DNA of 48,573 bases from Microcaldota archaeon (GTDB lineage Archaea; Micrarchaeota; Micrarchaeia; Anstonellales; Bilamarchaeaceae), in NCBI GenBank assembly GCA_018813505.1, contig JAHJBM010000024.1, positions 1 through 48,573 on the forward strand, in the 5' to 3' direction. This document shows, piece by piece, positions 35,439 to 44,360 of the stretch (position 1 is its first letter; the number at the start of each line of letters is the position of its first letter). Below the pieces are notes generated by a model that was not told the DNA's origin, did no database searches, and saw nothing but the letters and a program-made list of their open reading frames with translations. The translations under genes were made by a program, and so were the position numbers.

Positions 35439-35639
35439 CCATCCCACCGTTTTTACTCCACAAATCTGGATTAGAGGCCATCTTACCACACAGTTTTAAG
35501 CTGTATGCGGCAACAAAGCTTTTATATGCTGGTTCTTCACATTTACCTCTAAAACTGATGTGTATAAGTGGTATTGGTCGTAAATGAGGTCGTAAATATT
35601 TTCTCGCTTTCTGCATCTAAGTACGAGCTAAATTTAGGT

Positions 35640-36060
35640 CGTAAATTTACTAAAAATTGAAGAGATAAGCCCTATCTCATGCAAATTCTAAAGGTTGGCG
35701 TTCCCCTAATTATATGTCTACCCCCTATTTCAAAACAGCTACCTGCCCACGGAAACTTTAAGGCCAAAATCCCGTGGACAGATCAGAGCAAGGCTTATAT
35801 AGAAAACAATGATTTTGCCCACGGCAAATATTACAAATTCATTAGAGATAAGCCCCATGTCAACGGAACTCAAACATTTTTCTTCCTAGAGTTATGTCAC
35901 CATGTCAATCGGGAAATCAATCGGAAAATTCCCGCCTAAAAAGCAGAGCAAGTTTTATAAAATTTGACCCGATCTTCTAGGCGGGAAATATTGCGAATTT
36001 GCTAGAGATGGAGGCTAATTCAATTGAATTCAAAGAAAAAAGCTCCCAATATGTGTCTCC
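35640..36060 (+). repeat. Degenerate tandem repeat with compensated stems
   Basis: The 35439-36276 gap has no convincing gene. Three diverged units, ~160-180 bases apart, share '...AAATNTTNCNAATTNNNTAGAGATAAG-like' segments at ~35648, ~35826 and ~35986. Two full units share CAGAGCAAG.TTATA near 35785 and 35944. Each has a stem around that segment but with different bases: CCGTGG (35772-35777) with CCACGG (35819-35824), and TTCCCGCCT (35929-35937) with AGGCGGGAA (35979-35987). Upstream, GGTCGTAAAT occurs three times (35576-35645). Confidence 0.55.
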
Positions 36061-36276
36061 GCCTAATTAGTAAAAAAATTAAGGGTTTCTGATGGGGGTT
36101 ATGAAGTATTGGATAAACGGTTGTTGAACTATTGGTTCGCGCTGCTATGAGGGCGAAAGGAAATAAACGAGGCACTGTTATGGGTTGGGATATCTAATTC
36201 TTCCAATCCAATGCTATTAAAATACATCCACATAATGTATTTATAAATAACAACACCATTTAGGGTGGGTGATAAT

Positions 36277-38634
36277 TTGTCAAGACAACTTAGCAGAACT
36301 CAAAAAAAACATTTCAAAGTACTAGGTAGAAGTTTGAGAGGTAAGAAAGTTGATCCAAAAACACTTTCTGAAGCATTAAGATCAATACCGGGTTTAGCAA
36401 AAGATGAGATAAAATCAAGACTTTCTACAGCAGATTTAGCTGACAGACAACAAGCACTGTCTCTAGTTCATAGATTAGATCGAGATCCAGCAGTTGAATT
36501 ATGGACTTTAGCACTTAAGGATTCTTCTGAAGATATAAGGATGACTGCTGCGGGAATGCTTGCGAATTATGCAACTTATAATGATACTCAAACGATAAAT
36601 TCTCTTTGTGGATGTCTCTATGATGTTGATGATAATGTACGTAAATCAGCCGCTAGTGCATTAGATAGTATAGGTATCCAAAACATACAAGAAATAAATC
36701 ATCGCATTGCATGCCTACTTGTATTGGATTCAAGAAATAGCGATATTGTTGCAATTGGAACTGCCGCAATACCTGAATTACAAAGAAGTATTAATGATGT
36801 TAGTAAACCTAATGATAATAATTTGGATCAAAGATTAAGAGCAGTTGAAGCATTGAGAAAAATTGTCATTGCAAATGGGTTAACTAGGGATAACGGGACA
36901 CACTTAGATACTTTAGCTAGAGCACTTAATGACCGTTCTTCTCATGTTAGATTAGAAGCTCTAAATACGATTGGGGCCATTGTAGATGTTGGTTTATGGT
37001 CTCTTCGGCAACAGTGCCTTACACCAATAATGGGATTGACACCAGGAAGTTCACAAATTGACGATATGGAAGCAATAATCGGTAGATTTAGAGATAATCA
37101 AAAATCTATAAGATCAGCTGCTACTGAGACCATTGCAAAGATCGGAAAACCTGCAATAGATAGACTTATACAAACACTTGATGACAAAACCCCAACAGTA
37201 CAGAGACTTGGGGCAGTAGCGTTAGTTGGAATTGTAAACAGAACAAAACAGATTGATCCAGATGATCCAGCAAGATGTGAAATAATGACTGCATTTATAA
37301 GAAAACTTGGCGATGATAAATCGGCTAGTTTTATTTGTAAATGTCTTGAAACAGAAACTGTGAGCATTCCTTTTCTTATTGAAGCATTAGGTAATAATGA
37401 CAGAAAGATAAGAGAAAGGGCAGCAAAAGTTTTGGATGATGTTGGTGTGGTTGCTGTTCCAGAATTAATTAGGGCAGTCAAAACAGGAACCCTGACTCCA
37501 ATAATGGATGTTCAAGTGACAAAAGTGTTGTCTAAAAAAGGCCAAGACATACTCCCAGGTTTAGTTGCTGAATTAAAAACAGATGATCCTGATGAAAAAA
37601 CAAGACTTGCAGTTCTACTTACTAAATTAGGAAAAAAGACCATTCCAACATTATTTTCTGCTGTTGATACGGGAGATGAACAACTTGAAGAAAATAGCAT
37701 TACAGTTCTTGTTGCTATGAAAAAAGATACAATAACCTATTTGGATGAATTAATGGATGAAATTCCAGAATATAAACCATTTTCGCCAGAAAGCAAAGGA
37801 CATGATGAGACAAAAGCTAGAGTTGTGAAAGTATTCAGTGCAATTGGAAAAGATGCAATTCCACATCTAGGTAAAATTTTGGCTAATGAAAAACATTACG
37901 CGGTTCATGGTAGAATAATCCAGATTTTTAAAGATCTTAAAGATCCAGAGGGCATTCCACATCTAATGGGAGTACCTGACAATAATCCTTTTTGGGGAGA
38001 TAATGCACTTTGGGCAATGGAACATATAGCAAAACAAAGTCCAGGAAGCGATGAGGCTTTAGATGTTGTGGTTCCTCTTGCAAAACTTTTGTCCCGTAGA
38101 ATCGAAATAATCATAACAGAACCTGGAAAACGTAAAGAACGCATAAAAAAACATTTGGAGATGAGTGAATCCTTTGGAATGGATCCTGAGGAAATCAAAG
38201 CTACAAGGATTAGAATGGAGACCCAAGCTAAATCAGACGAACATTTTGATAGAGACATATTTCCATCATCAATTACATCTGCAATTTTGGCAATAGTAGA
38301 AAACGATCCAAGAACACAGCAGTTGGATATAGGTTCTCATATTGAGAAAGCTTTGGAATATGAATGGGATACAAGACAAAGGTCTGGACTTAATGATTGT
38401 ATTAGTCTTCTAAGGACCATGGGCAAACTCTCTGCTCTTGAACAAATATGGGATATCGTATATGAGACAAGAAACGATAGTCCAAGATATCTATCTGGAT
38501 ATTCTGCCATAGTCCATATTTGTAAAAGACACCCTAATGACCAAAAATCAATAACTTCTCTTGGAAGAGCAAGACAAAACCCACCATATGGATTCGAACT
38601 GCAACAGGATCTTACTCTTCATTACTTAGGGTAA
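36277..38634 (+). CDS. Large HEAT-repeat protein
   Basis: About 785 residues. Nearly the whole length is HEAT/PBS-lyase-type repeats of ~35-40 residues (for example SAASALDSIGIQ, RAVEALRKIVI, RSAATETIAKIGKPAIDRLIQTL, RERAAKVLDDVGVVAVPELIRAV). Such solenoids act as protein-binding scaffolds; no enzyme domain is seen. No signal peptide, so cytoplasmic. The start is probably the TTG at 36277, behind GGGTGGGTGAT, rather than the GTG at 36265 which lies inside that site. Its 3' end overlaps the convergent HEAT gene by 13 bases. Confidence 0.8.
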   Translation: MSRQLSRTQKKHFKVLGRSLRGKKVDPKTLSEALRSIPGLAKDEIKSRLSTADLADRQQALSLVHRLDRDPAVELWTLALKDSSEDIRMTAAGMLANYATYNDTQTINSLCGCLYDVDDNVRKSAASALDSIGIQNIQEINHRIACLLVLDSRNSDIVAIGTAAIPELQRSINDVSKPNDNNLDQRLRAVEALRKIVIANGLTRDNGTHLDTLARALNDRSSHVRLEALNTIGAIVDVGLWSLRQQCLTPIMGLTPGSSQIDDMEAIIGRFRDNQKSIRSAATETIAKIGKPAIDRLIQTLDDKTPTVQRLGAVALVGIVNRTKQIDPDDPARCEIMTAFIRKLGDDKSASFICKCLETETVSIPFLIEALGNNDRKIRERAAKVLDDVGVVAVPELIRAVKTGTLTPIMDVQVTKVLSKKGQDILPGLVAELKTDDPDEKTRLAVLLTKLGKKTIPTLFSAVDTGDEQLEENSITVLVAMKKDTITYLDELMDEIPEYKPFSPESKGHDETKARVVKVFSAIGKDAIPHLGKILANEKHYAVHGRIIQIFKDLKDPEGIPHLMGVPDNNPFWGDNALWAMEHIAKQSPGSDEALDVVVPLAKLLSRRIEIIITEPGKRKERIKKHLEMSESFGMDPEEIKATRIRMETQAKSDEHFDRDIFPSSITSAILAIVENDPRTQQLDIGSHIEKALEYEWDTRQRSGLNDCISLLRTMGKLSALEQIWDIVYETRNDSPRYLSGYSAIVHICKRHPNDQKSITSLGRARQNPPYGFELQQDLTLHYLG

Positions 38635-39266
38635 TGGCCATTTACTCTTTTTTCTAATTTTATTGCCTTAGCTTTAACACTTGCCTTTTTATCATTCGAA
38701 TATTTCTTTGCATATTTCAATATCTTGTTCTTCATTCCAGTGTCAGCAACAGGAAGAATTCTCTCAAAACTTTCAAGAATAGTTTTTGTTTGTCCAGGTA
38801 TTTTTTCAAGAGCAAATTCCAATAAAGGAACAACGTGTTTTGCATTTTTTGAAGAAACCGCACCTAAGTATCCCAAATATATGATAGTTCTGTCCCAAAG
38901 ACAGGCTCCACTTTCTTCTTCAAGAAATTTCTTTGCTTTTGGAAGTGCTTTGACTGAAATATCTGGATTTAACTTTGCACAATAGCCAAAAGCATAAATA
39001 ATCATCCATCTTGTCTGTGCTTCTGGGCTTTCAAGGGCGGAAAACAAATCTTTCAAATAGGGAGAAACAAGTTCAGGTTTTTTCTCTGCGACTTTTTCTA
39101 TTATTTTCGCTGCCCCTGCACGAACATTTTTATCATTAAAAGTACAAAGTCGAACTGCTTCTTTCAAGATGACTTTATCGCCTTTCAGTACCTTCTCAGC
39201 CAGTTCTTTTCCGAGTTTTGATGATACTGCTCCTTTGTTTTGTTGGAGTTGATTCAAGATGCTCAT
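38622..39266 (-). CDS. Small HEAT-repeat protein
   Basis: 214 residues of HEAT-like helical repeats: LKEAVRLCTFNDKNVRAGAAKIIEKVA, LFSALESPEAQTRWMIIYAFGYCAK, ending in a basic tail. It also contains the pair LWDRTIIYLGYLGAVS. Likely a scaffold. Convergent to and overlapping the larger HEAT gene by 13 bases at the 3' ends, so each transcript is partly antisense to the other. Confidence 0.75.
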   Translation of the reverse strand: MSILNQLQQNKGAVSSKLGKELAEKVLKGDKVILKEAVRLCTFNDKNVRAGAAKIIEKVAEKKPELVSPYLKDLFSALESPEAQTRWMIIYAFGYCAKLNPDISVKALPKAKKFLEEESGACLWDRTIIYLGYLGAVSSKNAKHVVPLLEFALEKIPGQTKTILESFERILPVADTGMKNKILKYAKKYSNDKKASVKAKAIKLEKRVNGHYPK

Positions 39267-39296
39267 AAGATCACGACAATAAGTGTTAGTGAAATG

Positions 39297-39307
39297 CTTT
39301 TTTAAAC
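39297..39307 (+). promoter_or_regulatory. TATA box of metzincin-like lipoprotein gene
   Basis: CTTTTTTAAAC centred ~26 bases before the ATG at 39328; it selects that ATG over the ATG-less extension to 39283. Confidence 0.45.
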
Positions 39308-39327
39308 ATCTCTTGAGTATTTATTCT

Positions 39328-41553
39328 ATGTCTTATTCGAAGATTCTGAATAGTTTTATTGTTATTCTACTTATTGCATCAATCTTTACTTCAGGATGTA
39401 CTAAAAAAGATAAAACCAACGAACAAATACCCGAAGATGCTATTAATGATTATCAACAAAGTACTAATATTTCTAATACATCCAAAGACACAGGATCAAA
39501 TGAATCACAAGACCTTGTCTATATGGATACTATAAATTTGAATCTTACAAATCAAACGATTAATGAAACAGATATCCAAGAAGGTAACGGAACTTCTGTG
39601 CAACCTTTTGATGATACAGAAAATATTACTAACACTACAGAATCTGAAGAAATAACTGAGATCAATGACACAGAAACAAACACTTTTGAAAAGGAAATAA
39701 TTGTTGAAAATGAATGTGTACAAGAAGCTCTTAATGAAGATTTGGCCAGAACAAATTATGAAATGCCGGAACATGATGGAAACTACAAAGAATTCAATCT
39801 TGAAGTTGTATTTTATGATGTTACAACCTGTTATGTGGCGGACACATGCCAAGATGACTGCAATACACTAAATGATTACCGTGATGGCTCCGAAATCATG
39901 GAATTTGAACGTGGAACATTAATGACTCTTGAAAAAGAAAAAGCTGATTCCTATGGTTATGGAACAGATCATGGGGTGAAGAAATGTGTTAGCAGCTATT
40001 TCTCTGAAGATGCAAAAGAAACTTTAGAACGATATGTTAATGACATGAGCGATCTTCTTTATTCTTGGACAAAAGGCAGAATGAGAATTGTCCCCCATTT
40101 TCATTCAATTGATGCAGATATGGGTTCTGAAACATTAGCTGAAGAGGCTACGATAACAAATTATCAAACCGGCAAGAACCCAAGTCCTGAGAAGTTTATT
40201 CATTATGCAAAAGAGGCAGAATTAGATACTGGAAATATGGATTTATTCGTGGCGTTTGTTAATCCATATCCAAAAACAGGATCTGAAAATGATGGATTGC
40301 TTGTGCAATCATATGTTGGTGAAACTTCTGGTACATTTAATGGAATTTCAATGGTAAAATTGTCAGGAATGAAATCATCTGATGAAGTTTCGGATAAGAA
40401 CTGGATTGTTCCTGTGCTAATTCATGAAATTATACATACCTTCAATATCGGGCATTATTCTGTTTCTGGTTTTGAAGATGTTTATGGAATCCAAAATGCA
40501 GAATCACATCCAGATTATGATGCAGAAAGTAATCAAAAACCCCATTGTACATCCACAGAACATTATACTGATGACTTACCCAATCAGTTCACTTATTTTC
40601 CTGATTCTTATAACTGGCTTGACCCAATGTGGAATGAGCAGCCTTTTGAACAGTATGAGGATGACAAAGTATCATATTGTCTTGAAGGTTCTGAGAGCTA
40701 TCCTTCTATTAATCCACTGAATTCTTCCGATCATTATGAAGATATTGCTGATTTGAATGAACATTCAAAATATTACAAGTTTGTATTTGAGGCACATTAT
40801 CAGGATGAATTTGCACAAGGATTATACACTAGTTATTGTAAGAATCATAGGTTTGATGGTGAAAGCCTTGACTTTTCTGAGAACTTTGAGTACCAAACAG
40901 ATAATGGTGGTGGATGCCTTAACAATTATTATCAATGTGCTTCGGATGGCCTGTGTTTTTCACTGGATTTTGAAAATTGTTATCCTCACGATAATGTAAA
41001 TGGATTGCCAATTAAAAATGAAGGTGTAATTACTAAGAATGATATTGATAAAGGCAAAGTAGGTTCATTCTCAGGTGAGAGTCAGCTTTTAGTTTCAGGA
41101 GCAGATTATTTTGCAGATTCAGATGAAATGACTATTGAATTTGAGATTAAGTTAAATGATACTGATACTTTCTCCCCCATAATTACGAATATTGACAGAT
41201 ACTATGTTTATGTACAAGATGGCAAACTGAAAGTAATTTTGCAGGACTGGAGAGTGTGGATTGTAAACTCAGAAACTACTGAAAGAAAGATTGAATCCAA
41301 TATTGATTTAGAACCCAATACTTGGTATGACATTAAGATGACTCTCGAAAATGGAATATGCCGTATTTATGTTGATGGAGAAGAAGTTGGAAATAATCAG
41401 GATAATCCATTCCAAGGCAAATTTATGTATCAGGAAACAAGTGATTTCAGATCTCATGTTTATGTAGGATATAATAAAGGGTATGTCGTGGGTTACGATA
41501 GCTGGTTGGAAGGTCAGTTAAAAGATCTGAAATTTTATGAAAGAGTTGTTTGA
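39328..41553 (+). CDS. Surface lipoprotein metalloprotease (metzincin-like) with LamG-type domain
   Basis: About 741 residues. Signal with lipobox FTSGC (Cys24), then a ~110-residue linker dense in N-glycosylation sequons (NIS, NLT, NQT, NET, NGT, NIT, NTT). The catalytic domain carries VLIHEIIHTFNIGHY at residues ~366-376: HExxHxxNxxH, the metzincin zinc motif with Asn where Gly is usual. The last ~200 residues (LLVSGADYFADSDEMTIEFEI ... CRIYVDGEEVG ... LKDLKFYERVV) look like a LamG/concanavalin-like sugar-binding domain. Likely a cell-surface protease that binds glycans or neighbouring cells. Confidence 0.8.
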   Translation: MSYSKILNSFIVILLIASIFTSGCTKKDKTNEQIPEDAINDYQQSTNISNTSKDTGSNESQDLVYMDTINLNLTNQTINETDIQEGNGTSVQPFDDTENITNTTESEEITEINDTETNTFEKEIIVENECVQEALNEDLARTNYEMPEHDGNYKEFNLEVVFYDVTTCYVADTCQDDCNTLNDYRDGSEIMEFERGTLMTLEKEKADSYGYGTDHGVKKCVSSYFSEDAKETLERYVNDMSDLLYSWTKGRMRIVPHFHSIDADMGSETLAEEATITNYQTGKNPSPEKFIHYAKEAELDTGNMDLFVAFVNPYPKTGSENDGLLVQSYVGETSGTFNGISMVKLSGMKSSDEVSDKNWIVPVLIHEIIHTFNIGHYSVSGFEDVYGIQNAESHPDYDAESNQKPHCTSTEHYTDDLPNQFTYFPDSYNWLDPMWNEQPFEQYEDDKVSYCLEGSESYPSINPLNSSDHYEDIADLNEHSKYYKFVFEAHYQDEFAQGLYTSYCKNHRFDGESLDFSENFEYQTDNGGGCLNNYYQCASDGLCFSLDFENCYPHDNVNGLPIKNEGVITKNDIDKGKVGSFSGESQLLVSGADYFADSDEMTIEFEIKLNDTDTFSPIITNIDRYYVYVQDGKLKVILQDWRVWIVNSETTERKIESNIDLEPNTWYDIKMTLENGICRIYVDGEEVGNNQDNPFQGKFMYQETSDFRSHVYVGYNKGYVVGYDSWLEGQLKDLKFYERVV

Positions 41554-41698
41554 TACCTATTTCACAATCATCCTCACACGTCATTCGATTTGTCTTTGGC
41601 AGTTTTCATTTGCTTCAAAGTCATTATCTCCCATAAATGTTGTTATAGATTATAGGATTTCAAGAGATTTATAAACCTAGCTTGACAAATATCTTTAC

Positions 41699-42865
41699 AT
41701 GGTTAAAAGAGATTTACGTTTCAGACAAATTCCAAACGCTAGACCAGATCGACCAAAAAGATCTCCAAGAGACGGATTACCTAAAATACCTGGAAATGGA
41801 CAGGATACTGAACAGCACCCAAGCATTAGCAGCCCAACTGTTCCTAAATCAATGGCGATATCATCATACGATGAAATAACATATGTTCTAAGGATAAAAA
41901 ACGAACCGGTATTCCCTATTTATGATGGTCATGATGACTGGGCAGTAAAAATAGATACAAGTATTTTTGATGAAGAAGTTGTTGGATTTGGTTCTAGCAA
42001 AGAAGGGCAAGGAAAAATAATCGAGTTTGGAAGAGCAGTACTTGAAGACATCATGTCAAGACAGGATGAAGATAAACCACATAGTTATAGGGAATCCGCT
42101 GTTTCTAATCCAGAAAAGTCATTGGGAGAGAGAATTTTAGAATCTGGCATAATTAACGAAACACTTGTTGATTCCTTGGCAGGTATGATAGAACATCACG
42201 AATTGAATGATCAATATCATAAAAAGATAGAACTTTTTTTATCCTATTTAGTTATTGATACAGAATTTTTTAATGATGAAATAAGATCAAAAGCCTTGGT
42301 TGCATTGATTTCTATGGAAGAACAATGTGAATTTGCTAGAAGGCTATTAATTGAAATTAGCGGCAAAAAAACTATAATTAAATTAAGTGAAATGCCTGCT
42401 GCTTTGAAATCTGTCTTTAATGAAGCAATAGAGGGATATGAACCATCACCCTTAGCACCTGGTTTATCTGACTCTGTTGTACGTAAAATATCATTAATAA
42501 CTATGAATACAACCGGCGCAACTACAGGAATCTTGGGAACTTACTGGGCCATTGACAATCTTATCTTAGGTGCCACAAATGGAGCAATGTTGTTTCTTGA
42601 TTTGGCAGTAACAGCATTTGTAATTCCTATTTCTTTTTTAGGAGGTACGTTCATAGGATTTTACACAGGAGAACAAATTGTCGATGGAATCCACTTTTTA
42701 AGCGATACTAAAACAAAAATTTCTAATATGATAAGAAGAATGACCAGATCTCTGAAGAAAACAGTGATTGAGTTTCCTAAGTTATTATCTAATACGTTAG
42801 ATATAAAATTGAAAGATGTAGATATAAAGCTTCTAGAAGCACAGAACCCACCAAAAGAATTCTGA
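41699..42865 (+). CDS. Membrane-anchored orphan protein
   Basis: 388 residues, not recognised. Residues ~1-50 are basic and Pro-rich, probably disordered; the middle ~200 residues are soluble and helical. Two membrane segments near the C-terminus (~278-300 and ~305-330, with Gly-rich FLGGTFIGFYTG) form a hairpin, followed by a basic tail. TATA-like ATTTATAAAC (41667-41676) 28 bases before the ATG indicates a leaderless transcript. Confidence 0.65.
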   Translation: MVKRDLRFRQIPNARPDRPKRSPRDGLPKIPGNGQDTEQHPSISSPTVPKSMAISSYDEITYVLRIKNEPVFPIYDGHDDWAVKIDTSIFDEEVVGFGSSKEGQGKIIEFGRAVLEDIMSRQDEDKPHSYRESAVSNPEKSLGERILESGIINETLVDSLAGMIEHHELNDQYHKKIELFLSYLVIDTEFFNDEIRSKALVALISMEEQCEFARRLLIEISGKKTIIKLSEMPAALKSVFNEAIEGYEPSPLAPGLSDSVVRKISLITMNTTGATTGILGTYWAIDNLILGATNGAMLFLDLAVTAFVIPISFLGGTFIGFYTGEQIVDGIHFLSDTKTKISNMIRRMTRSLKKTVIEFPKLLSNTLDIKLKDVDIKLLEAQNPPKEF

Positions 42866-42952
42866 CACAATACCTTAATCTCCCCTAGTTTCCATTGTGT
42901 TTTCCTATTTTTCTTTTATAAACAAACACAATGAATACACAATACTTTAAGC

Positions 42953-42969
42953 GTTCTAAGGCTTAGAAC
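42953..42969. repeat. Perfect palindrome beside the integrase 3' end
   Basis: GTTCTAAG-g-CTTAGAAC, 8 base pairs about a single central base, 53 bases from the integrase stop codon. It could be a recombinase or termination signal; no second copy was found. Confidence 0.45.
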
Positions 42970-43021
42970 ACAATAGAACAAACGTTTCAGCTGTCCTTAA
43001 GTGTGTGAGAGTCAAAAAGAA

Positions 43022-44215
43022 TCAAAAGAATTCCTTGTCCAAACCCCTCTCAGTTATCTTCCTTAGAAGAACCTCTTTTACTTCCGGATCTTTGATCAAT
43101 GCATTCATCAAATCATTTGGCTTCTTGTTAGGATCTTCAAGTATTAATTGTTCATCAAAAGGAGAGCCACATTTTCCACAAAATGACTGTGTCGGGGAAT
43201 TCTTTTCCTTGCACCTTGGGCAGAATCTGATATCAAGCTTTTGTTGTTTTTCTTCCGGCTTTTCCTTCAAAGAATACATCTGCAATAGGGCAGAGTCAAC
43301 GTCTCTGCCTGATAAATGCACGTAAGTAGCAGCCATTCCAGAATCCTGAGTCCACCCGAAAAACTCTTTCATTTGTGCTTCTGTTAATTTGTTTGCTAAT
43401 GATGTGGCTCTGCTATGCCTGAATAGGTGTGGATAAATTCTTTTTCTTATCTTTGCTCGTTTAGCTGCTCTTTTTAGCATGGTAAGCAAAGAAGGATAAG
43501 AACAAGGCTCAGGCTTGTAATGGCCAAGCCTTGCAGGCCACAAGGGAGAATTTGGATTATCTTTATCTGGATGTTCCTGAAGCCATAATGTAAGTATTTG
43601 TACTGATGCAATTATTCGTATTCTTCTGTCTCCAGTCTTGCCAGATACACGTAGAATTGCACCATATTTATCAAAATGAACGTTTTTCAGCTTGAGGTAA
43701 AGCAGTTCTCCGATCCTGCAACCGGATTCATATAATACAAGAACCAATGCTTTGTCTCTTGGGTTTGTTGTTGCATTGGCAAGCTGGTTTACTTCTTCAG
43801 GAGTTAATAGCTCCTCTGGCAGTTTATGCTTACTGGCTTTTAGCTTTGGTTTCATCCATTTGATGACTTCTGGGAATTCTTCATCATTGCCAAGAAGCCA
43901 TTTGTAAAACATTTTCAAAACTACTTTGAAATCATACTTTGTATATTCTGAATAGCTTTTCATGTCAATAGTTGAAATCAGATTGAGAAGGTCGTTTTTT
44001 GTTGCTTTTTTGAAGTCTTTGTTTAGCCATGCGGACATGATTCTTATACACCACATGCATTTGACAACCCTTAGTTTTGTTGAACCTTTGGCCAGTCTCA
44101 TCTGGCCAAATTCTTCAATCTGTTTCTTGGTCTTTATTGGTAAGCTGGAATTCATTAATCTCTTCAATTCCTGCACCATGCTTGATTGGTGCTTATAGAT
44201 TGTGTATTCATTCAT
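43022..44215 (-). CDS. Tyrosine recombinase/integrase with C-terminal zinc ribbon
   Basis: 397 residues. SAM-like N-terminal domain, then the catalytic domain with Arg167 (ESGCRIGELLYLKL), Lys193 (SGKTGDRRIRI), HLFRH with His263 and Arg266, Trp288 in place of the second His, and nucleophile Tyr298 (MAATYVHLSG). All five expected residues are present, so it is probably active. After ~residue 330 two CxxC pairs (Cys332/335 and 346/349) form a zinc ribbon. No capsid, replication or other mobile genes were recognised nearby. Hairpins flank both ends of the gene. Confidence 0.9.
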   Translation of the reverse strand: MNEYTIYKHQSSMVQELKRLMNSSLPIKTKKQIEEFGQMRLAKGSTKLRVVKCMWCIRIMSAWLNKDFKKATKNDLLNLISTIDMKSYSEYTKYDFKVVLKMFYKWLLGNDEEFPEVIKWMKPKLKASKHKLPEELLTPEEVNQLANATTNPRDKALVLVLYESGCRIGELLYLKLKNVHFDKYGAILRVSGKTGDRRIRIIASVQILTLWLQEHPDKDNPNSPLWPARLGHYKPEPCSYPSLLTMLKRAAKRAKIRKRIYPHLFRHSRATSLANKLTEAQMKEFFGWTQDSGMAATYVHLSGRDVDSALLQMYSLKEKPEEKQQKLDIRFCPRCKEKNSPTQSFCGKCGSPFDEQLILEDPNKKPNDLMNALIKDPEVKEVLLRKITERGLDKEFF

Positions 44216-44220
44216 GAGGG

Positions 44221-44281
44221 CTGTTCTGAAACAGGTTCTATTTAACCTCTGGCTTGAGAGGACTTAGGGGATTGCCTAAGT
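44221..44281. repeat. Three successive hairpins upstream of the integrase
   Basis: CTGTT-ctga-AACAG (44221-44234), CCTCT-ggcttg-AGAGG (44246-44261) and ACTTAGG-ggattg-CCTAAGT (44262-44281) in the gap between the integrase start and the methyltransferase promoter. Confidence 0.5.
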
Positions 44282-44360
44282 TGTTTATAAAGATTAGTCT
44301 ATTTTTCAAATCAATTCGATTGTAAGGGAAATTTAAATAGTCTTGATAAAACTTATTAGT

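Noticed and set aside
35679..35939. Open frame of 86 codons in the 35.4-36.3 kb gap
   Set aside because: It coincides with the degenerate tandem repeats and their stems, and has no ribosome-binding site or promoter at a sensible distance.
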